From a virus: a DNA stretch of 27,717 nt. This document shows positions 22,527 to 27,717 of this stretch, piece after piece. The notes under the pieces are model-generated. The model searched no databases, was not told the origin of the DNA, and was given only the letters and a program-made list of their open reading frames with translations. Every line of letters starts with the position of its first letter. Within the stretch, counting starts at the first letter, position 1. A program made the position numbers and the translations under genes. Location: the IMG/VR virus record IMGVR_UViG_3300031963_000751, positions 1-27,717 of that record. One strand, written 5' to 3'.

Positions 22527-25079
22527 TTATGAGAAGAAGTCATCTAGGGAATTTGTTTTCTCGCTTTTCCAATTAATACTATTCAACACAATAGTCAATG
22601 GGTCAAGAAATGATTTCTGGAATTGAGTATCATAATCTAGATACGGTCCCAAGTCAAATTCTTTTGGGATAGTTGTTAGGAACGAGATCACACTACACTG
22701 TAATGGATTTGGTTCTTTTACATAAAGGAATTTGATCTTTTCGCCTTCTTTGATTTCTTGATACTTCTTTTCAAGACCCTTTGAACGGATCGCATTATTA
22801 AAAATAAGCGCACCCTTAACATGAATTGGTGTACCTTTCGCATAAACACTATTTTTGTCAGCATATTCTTTTACACCATTCACTGATCGTGGAAACGCAA
22901 TATCTTCAACAGGCAACGATTTAAAATGTCGACGGAAATCTGCAATGAACTGAATCAAAGCGTCTTGATCTTTTGTAAGAATAACTTCAAACGCTTCTTT
23001 AATCTTTTCACGACAAGCGTTCGGCGTTGATGACTTAACTGCTTCAAGACCCATGATCTTCAATTTAGGCTTCTTGTATTCAACGCCTTCGTTATTATAC
23101 ACGTTGATCAAATATCTTTTCTTCGCAGTCCAGATTGCTTTATCCGCAAGAGCCTCGCGCTTCATCTTCATCTTCTGCGCATAAGCATTTACATATTCAG
23201 ACAACTGTTGATACGAAGAATCAATATATGGCTGAAGTTTCTGTTCACAAAACTGATCCATCGCACGAATGATCTTAAGACGATCAACCTTATCAATATT
23301 TGGAATAGACTTTTTAATCATCGGACCAAGATTCAAGTAGATTGAATCGGTATCAGAAGCAATTACATAATCAGCATTTCGCGTTTTAAGAATCTTATTG
23401 ATGTAATCGTTAAGTTGATTTTCAATCCAACGAATTGATAACTGACCGCTCAAAGTAATCGCTTCAGCAATACGAATATCAAAGAAACGGAAGTACTGAT
23501 TACCGATAGCACCGTAAGCAGAATTCAGCGTAACCTTTTTAGCCAACTGAATGTTATTGAACTTTGCTATTTGCTTTTCAAGTTCGCGTTTCTCAGATTC
23601 AGAGACAGACTTCTCAAGCAACTTCTTTGCTTCCGTAGCCTTGTTCTTATACATGGCGCGATCTTCATACATGCGCTCCATGATTTCAGACAAGAATCCT
23701 TGCTTACTGATATCAAACAACTGACCGTTTGGAGTCAGAGTTACTTTCAGTTTTTTCAAATCGGCTGTTGGAATATTACCAGCGAGTAATGAATCAACAT
23801 TGATCTTACTACCATACGCTGCCATATAATTGCGCATGTCTGGCGTATAGTCTTTCGGTTCAATGAGCATCTCTGGCGAAAGATTATATTGCATGATCAA
23901 GTGAGGATACAGACTGTTCAAGTCAAACGATGCAACCCATTCATGCATACCAAGGATCGGATCCTTAACGAACGCACCAGCATATTGACTATCCTTCGCT
24001 GAGTTTTTGCGAGGAGGAATAACCATATGCTTGGCTTTAAGGGTATTGTATGTGATCGTATCCCACATTCTTACCTGCGAGAATACGTCATCATAGTTTA
24101 CCTTGGCGTCATATGCCAGAGTCATCGCCAGTTCAATCAATCGAATTTTATCTTCAAGTTTCTGAACAAGTTCTACGTCGCGAATATTATACTCGATGAA
24201 CTTCTGATAATCCAAACGATACAATTGATGCAGATTTTCGTATTCAGAATAATCGAGTTTACGTTCACCTAATTCAACGCTGCAGATATGATCGAGTTTG
24301 TATGACTCTTGGTTTGGATTTGACGAATACTTACGATACAATTCGTAATAGTCAAGAATGGCAATACCCATCAAGTCATAACAAACTTGAACCTTACCTC
24401 TGAAGTTTACTTCGCTTGAAGAAACTTTACCCCATGGAGAAAGTTTCAACGCCTTATCCTCGCCAAAAAGGCGAGTGATGCGCTTTACGAGATAAGGGAA
24501 GTCGAAGAAGCGAACGTTCCAGCCACTCACAATATCAGGATAATATAAAGTCCACTTGTCGATGAACTTTTCAATCAGTTCAAATTCATCCTGACATTTG
24601 ATATACTCTGTATTCTCAAATGTATTATTGAACTCACCACAACCAAAGACATAGTTGCGACCATTCATTCCAAGAGTGATTGCTGTAACTTCTTCGTTTG
24701 CTTTACTTGGTTCAGGGAAGCCATTCTCAGAACCCACCTCAATGTCGATATATGCAACGCAGATATGAGTCAAGTCCCAATCAATTTCCTCTGGGAAGAT
24801 ATCTGAGATAAAAGCATATTCAAAACGGTTTGATCCATAAATTTCAAAGTTGTTTACATCTTTGAATTCTTCTATAAACGATCTGGCTTCGCGAATAGAT
24901 TTGAATGTCTTTTCTTCAACATACTCTTTGTTTAGAGTTTGCCATTTGGTCGGTGTTTGAGACTTCACATACAACTTTGGATTGTAGTGAACTTTTTTGC
25001 GGAATCGTTTACCGTCTTTAATTCCGCGAAACAACACATTGTCGCCTATAAGGGCGACATTAGTGTAGAATGCACTCAT
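22527..25079 (-). CDS. 43: DNA polymerase gp43 (family B)
   Basis: An 850-residue family B polymerase with proofreading exonuclease. The exonuclease DIE is at 112-114 and NIRDVEL at about 298-304. The palm motifs are DLNSLYP (386-392), KVTLNSAYGAIGN (515-527) and ASDTDS (574-579). The final SLDDFFS resembles the T4 gp43 tail that binds the sliding clamp gp45. Length is a little below T4 gp43 (898). No split or intein is seen. Its start overlaps the upstream stop as ATGA, so it is coupled to the small protein upstream. Confidence 0.96.
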   Translation of the reverse strand: MSAFYTNVALIGDNVLFRGIKDGKRFRKKVHYNPKLYVKSQTPTKWQTLNKEYVEEKTFKSIREARSFIEEFKDVNNFEIYGSNRFEYAFISDIFPEEIDWDLTHICVAYIDIEVGSENGFPEPSKANEEVTAITLGMNGRNYVFGCGEFNNTFENTEYIKCQDEFELIEKFIDKWTLYYPDIVSGWNVRFFDFPYLVKRITRLFGEDKALKLSPWGKVSSSEVNFRGKVQVCYDLMGIAILDYYELYRKYSSNPNQESYKLDHICSVELGERKLDYSEYENLHQLYRLDYQKFIEYNIRDVELVQKLEDKIRLIELAMTLAYDAKVNYDDVFSQVRMWDTITYNTLKAKHMVIPPRKNSAKDSQYAGAFVKDPILGMHEWVASFDLNSLYPHLIMQYNLSPEMLIEPKDYTPDMRNYMAAYGSKINVDSLLAGNIPTADLKKLKVTLTPNGQLFDISKQGFLSEIMERMYEDRAMYKNKATEAKKLLEKSVSESEKRELEKQIAKFNNIQLAKKVTLNSAYGAIGNQYFRFFDIRIAEAITLSGQLSIRWIENQLNDYINKILKTRNADYVIASDTDSIYLNLGPMIKKSIPNIDKVDRLKIIRAMDQFCEQKLQPYIDSSYQQLSEYVNAYAQKMKMKREALADKAIWTAKKRYLINVYNNEGVEYKKPKLKIMGLEAVKSSTPNACREKIKEAFEVILTKDQDALIQFIADFRRHFKSLPVEDIAFPRSVNGVKEYADKNSVYAKGTPIHVKGALIFNNAIRSKGLEKKYQEIKEGEKIKFLYVKEPNPLQCSVISFLTTIPKEFDLGPYLDYDTQFQKSFLDPLTIVLNSINWKSEKTNSLDDFFS

Positions 25080-25369
25080 ACGATCAATTGTTTAGGAGGG
25101 GTGACGATTCCACCGAACATTGAGCTGTAAGTGTTTTTAACTTCGTCCGTTGGGTTACCCATTGTGACTACGTTACTCAGTCCTATTGAAACGAGCCTCT
25201 CGCCCTCTATCAGACTACACCAAGGCATGAAGCCAAACGTGAAACCGTCTTGTGATGGGCGAATAACAATTGCTAGCGGATTCTTTAATGTGATGAGCGT
25301 TTCATCTTCAAGAGTTACCTCACCAATAATCTCTTCACCTGTAATTAATTTAAGAATTTTAATATTCAT
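25076..25369 (-). CDS. Small beta-rich protein, possible LSm-like fold
   Basis: A 97-residue protein starting MNIKILKLITGEEIIGEVTL. The N-terminal ITGEEIIGEV, then TLITLKNP, resembles small Sm-like beta-barrel proteins of marine T4-like phages, but no residue signature proves the fold. The ATG here is preferred to the one six bases upstream because AGGA sits 7 nt before it. It is coupled to gp43 by ATGA, and its 5' end overlaps the preceding gene. It may regulate gp43 expression, but that is speculation. Confidence 0.65.
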   Translation of the reverse strand: MNIKILKLITGEEIIGEVTLEDETLITLKNPLAIVIRPSQDGFTFGFMPWCSLIEGERLVSIGLSNVVTMGNPTDEVKNTYSSMFGGIVTPPKQLIV

Positions 25370-25640
25370 TTTCATTTCCTGTTTTTCTTTGTTTGGACAT
25401 TGCCTTCCATCTCCTTACAGTAGGAGTGGTTTCAACTTCCTCTGGCGTCTCTATTATAACTCTTTCGTAACCGTCAAGCAAGGTTTTTTCCTTTATACTT
25501 CTCGGTAAATTGTTACAATAAAACACATCGTTGTGCATTGTCCAGGTATCTTTTCCAACTTTAAGATACCAACCCTGAAACTCTTTGATTTTTATTTCGT
25601 TGCGAGCGAAGTAATCACGCAACTCAGAAAGAGAGTGCAT
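25359..25640 (-). CDS. Hypothetical small protein
   Basis: A 93-residue protein starting MHSLSELRDYFARNEIK, with an aromatic-rich segment (FQGWYLKVGKDTWTM) and a basic C-terminus. I recognise no family. It begins in a TAATG overlap with the upstream gene and ends 11 nt inside the next one, so it is part of a tightly coupled run ahead of gp43. Confidence 0.6.
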   Translation of the reverse strand: MHSLSELRDYFARNEIKIKEFQGWYLKVGKDTWTMHNDVFYCNNLPRSIKEKTLLDGYERVIIETPEEVETTPTVRRWKAMSKQRKTGNENEY

Positions 25641-25846
25641 TATTCACCATCAGATGCGTCGCGATTCTCTGACGATTGTCGCTTCATCTTGAATCCAACA
25701 TGATTAGCATGAGCAGCCATCATTGCTCGACGAAGATCACCACGTGCATGTTGATCACCAGTCCAGCCATAAACTTGACCCATTGTAAGCATACGCTTGA
25801 TGCTGCGTGGGAGTTTAGCGTTAAAAAAATCACTACGATTAGCCAT
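25640..25846 (-). CDS. Small basic hypothetical protein
   Basis: A 68-residue, Lys/Arg-rich protein starting MANRSDFFNAKLPRSIKRML, with a His-containing segment (GDQHARGDLRRAMMAAHANH). No recognised motif. The start has GGTGAA upstream and overlaps the preceding methyltransferase gene's end by 8 nt. Its size and charge fit a small nucleic-acid-binding protein, without proof. Confidence 0.6.
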   Translation of the reverse strand: MANRSDFFNAKLPRSIKRMLTMGQVYGWTGDQHARGDLRRAMMAAHANHVGFKMKRQSSENRDASDGE

Positions 25847-26435
25847 TTAATTCACCTTTATCAATTATCATTAAAATACTGTCGTTCTTTTCGTCAGTTT
25901 GACGAAGGTCGAACACTTTAATACATTTTTGCAATTCACTTGGTACTGCATCTGATAGCTGACGCAACCAACTGTACTCAACAATGTCCTCAATACACAT
26001 TATACCATTATCTGACAATTTACTCAAATAATTTTTTACACAAAACAACATTGTATCTAAAGTATGGGGACCATCATCGATGATGATATCAAAGTAGTCG
26101 TCTTTAAAAAGGTTTAATGTTTCATTTTTGTAAGCATCACCAACAATTTCAATTATTCTTGACTGATGATCCAATTTGTCACAGTGTTTGATATCAATTC
26201 CAACAACTGTTGCTTCAGGAAAGTAATCTCTCCACAACAGATGTGAACCGCCAGTATACACTCCTATCTCAAGAATGTTTTTTGTTAGTCGGAATCGTTT
26301 GAACAATTCACCATATGCACTTTCAACATATGAGTGTTTTTTATCCACCCAAGTGCATATCGTGTTGTCTGTAGAAAATTTATCTGTGTCGTATTTGTTT
26401 GTGCGACACAATTCAAGTAGTTCAGTACTATTCAT
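25839..26435 (-). CDS. Class I SAM-dependent methyltransferase
   Basis: A 198-residue protein with the SAM-binding motif I LEIGVYTGGS (55-64) and the acidic end of the next strand GID (79-81, Asp81). IIIDDGPH at about 113-120 fits motif IV of the TylF/family-24 type, which methylates sugars or related small molecules. The target is unknown. It overlaps the end of the glycosyltransferase-like gene by 8 nt. The pairing with a glycosyltransferase suggests sugar modification of a surface or virion part. Confidence 0.8.
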   Translation of the reverse strand: MNSTELLELCRTNKYDTDKFSTDNTICTWVDKKHSYVESAYGELFKRFRLTKNILEIGVYTGGSHLLWRDYFPEATVVGIDIKHCDKLDHQSRIIEIVGDAYKNETLNLFKDDYFDIIIDDGPHTLDTMLFCVKNYLSKLSDNGIMCIEDIVEYSWLRQLSDAVPSELQKCIKVFDLRQTDEKNDSILMIIDKGELNG

Positions 26436-27147
26436 TTAGTGCCTTCTCGCAACGAGCCCAAAACATTTCTTGATTACCTGGATGAGCAATTTGGAAATTA
26501 TGATAATAAAGGGGACCATGTTCTTCTGTCCCGAATGTTGTGCCAATACCATAAACTGGCATACCATCTTTCAACGCCCAATGTGGGTTTTGATCTTTTT
26601 CCCATCCATATTTGTGAGGCGCTTTATCGTAAGAAAGTGGCATAACAAGTTCAACAGGCATATTCGCAGCCTCTGCAAGCCAAGTATATTCTTCGGCAAC
26701 ATCAGATCGCATAGTTTCCTGAGCAGATGGTTTCCCAATTTTCAAAAAAGTTTCTCGAGAAAGAGCGATAGCAGAAGGGGCAGCAAATAGATGTTGATCG
26801 TTCTCAATATGATTTGAACGTTGAACATTTCCAATAATTTTTCCTGCTGCAGCCTGTTCAAGATAGTAATCAATCGAATGTTCGCTTAATGGAATACAAT
26901 CAATATCAAGAATTAAAATTACGTCATGATCCAACTCTTGTTTAATTTGAGCTGAGGACATATAATCTGGCGCAGCGCCATTAACAGTCCAAAAATAATC
27001 AATAAACTGACCATGAGTTGGTTGACCTTTTACTTGATATAGAGGCACTTTAGATTTGTTGAATTTTTCAACAACTGCTCTTTGCAGTTCTGGTGTTTTA
27101 TCCAGAATGTTGCCCATAAAGTAAGTTACGATACATGGATTTTTCAT
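26428..27147 (-). CDS. Glycosyltransferase-like protein (GT-A)
   Basis: A 239-residue protein. VILILDIDCIPL (76-87) carries a DxD motif (81-83), which binds metal and nucleotide sugar in GT-A enzymes. FAAPSAIALSRETFLKIG follows, as in such folds. No membrane segment is visible. It is coupled by ATGA to the upstream gene and overlaps the methyltransferase. The likely role is transfer of a sugar, perhaps one from the dTDP-sugar genes, to a phage or host target. Donor and acceptor are unknown. Confidence 0.65.
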   Translation of the reverse strand: MKNPCIVTYFMGNILDKTPELQRAVVEKFNKSKVPLYQVKGQPTHGQFIDYFWTVNGAAPDYMSSAQIKQELDHDVILILDIDCIPLSEHSIDYYLEQAAAGKIIGNVQRSNHIENDQHLFAAPSAIALSRETFLKIGKPSAQETMRSDVAEEYTWLAEAANMPVELVMPLSYDKAPHKYGWEKDQNPHWALKDGMPVYGIGTTFGTEEHGPLYYHNFQIAHPGNQEMFWARCEKALNE

Positions 27148-27717
27148 TTTGTACTCTCTAGTTTGTCTATTTCAGAAGAAAGATCAATCGTTAATTGATC
27201 ATAGAATTTTTTGCGGGCTTGCAAAACTACATCATTAACTCTATGGTGAATGCCTCTATCGGCTTGATGATCTGATGCGGTCAAACGTCTTTGAATATTT
27301 TTCTTTCTTTTCAAAAATGATTCGGTGTATGGCGAAAGATTCATATGGCAAATTGCCAATTGATCTGTTGCTCTAGTTAAATCCCAAAAATGTCTACCGA
27401 CAGAATATACTGACGTGCCCAAATAATCAACATTATAGTTGTGAATACTTCTCATCCAACGAGTGTTTAGAATAACTCCCTCAGGCTTCTGTTGTTCAAA
27501 AACTTGGAAAGATTTGCCGCGATGTGGGTGCGGGTAATCTGACTTGTAGTGAACACCATGATGGCGCTGCTTTAACAAAGAAATTTCTGAATCAGGTTCA
27601 ACATTCTCATGTTCAGGTAAATCGTTCATTAGATGACACGGTATCAACACTTGTCGATTCATTTTAAAATTATCAAGGAACGATAAATCTCCAATTAAAA
27701 ACTCTGTTGCATTTAAA
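27144..27717 (-). CDS. Unknown protein, N-terminus beyond window edge
   Basis: At least 190 codons, ending in a TAA/TGA-type stop at 27144 that overlaps the next start. An internal ATG at 27662 gives 172 residues, but the frame continues open for 18 more codons to the window edge (ending LSFLDNFK before that Met), and no ribosome-binding site precedes the ATG. The gene therefore probably starts outside the window. It is His- and Arg-rich (RHHGVHYK, ADRGIHHRV) with no recognised motif. It lies next to the glycosyltransferase-like gene. Confidence 0.6.
   Translation of the reverse strand, partial: LNATEFLIGDLSFLDNFKMNRQVLIPCHLMNDLPEHENVEPDSEISLLKQRHHGVHYKSDYPHPHRGKSFQVFEQQKPEGVILNTRWMRSIHNYNVDYLGTSVYSVGRHFWDLTRATDQLAICHMNLSPYTESFLKRKKNIQRRLTASDHQADRGIHHRVNDVVLQARKKFYDQLTIDLSSEIDKLESTK

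Noticed and set aside
1-27717. tRNA genes, insertion sequences or attachment sites
   Set aside because: Nearly all sequence is coding, gaps are at most about 50 nt, and no cloverleaf, transposase or terminal repeat was seen.

Overview
The window is a densely packed stretch of a T4-like (Tevenvirinae-type) tailed-phage genome, most like the marine exo-T-even myoviruses that infect cyanobacteria or SAR11-type bacteria. The evidence is a recognisable T4 replication and recombination block (B-family DNA polymerase gp43, RecA-like UvsX, DnaB-like helicase gp41) beside phage tail-fibre and lysis genes. Every supported gene lies on the minus strand, so transcription runs from high to low coordinates. 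Genes abut or overlap by 1 to 11 nt (ATGA and TAATG junctions), with a few longer overlaps. The longest gene-free gap is about 50 nt. I saw no tRNA, insertion sequence or CRISPR array. The host cannot be named from this sequence, and no photosynthesis gene is present to point to a cyanobacterium.

Layout in transcription order (right to left). (1) 27717-25839: an unknown protein truncated by the window edge, a glycosyltransferase-like protein and a SAM-dependent methyltransferase, translationally linked. (2) 25846-19693: three small unknown proteins, then gp43, UvsX, a small protein that overlaps the helicase gene, and gp41. (3) 19696-17444: two consecutive small proteins with HExxH zinc-protease motifs and a protein with a possible nuclease signature. 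(4) 17420-14805: dTDP-sugar genes rmlB, rmlA and an RmlD-like reductase, with no rmlC. (5) 14754-6792: a likely late, virion-associated block holding a DNA/RNA-ligase-like nucleotidyltransferase, an NMNAT-like plus P-loop-kinase fusion, an 820-residue modular protein with recurrent acidic linkers, a Dps-family ferritin-like protein, and two further basic modular proteins. (6) 6785-3990: three small unknown proteins, then a lysis group of Cys-rich lipoprotein, holin-like membrane protein and two-domain endolysin. (7) 3980-1: tail-fibre and adhesin genes (a fibre protein, a glycine-rich adhesin-like protein, a collagen-like protein, and a structural protein cut by the window edge).

The most interesting signal is a possible injected-protein system. 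The ligase-like protein and one HExxH protein both begin with a decamer of the pattern M-x-x-aromatic-x-x-aromatic-L-x-E, matching the T4 capsid-targeting sequence position for position. The neighbouring modular proteins carry repeated [L/I/V]-D-E linkers that resemble prohead-protease cleavage sites. Together they suggest that the late block encodes a set of internal-head proteins (basic peptides, a Dps-like protein and enzymes) that are packaged, cut and delivered with the DNA. This is inference from motifs and needs proteomic support.
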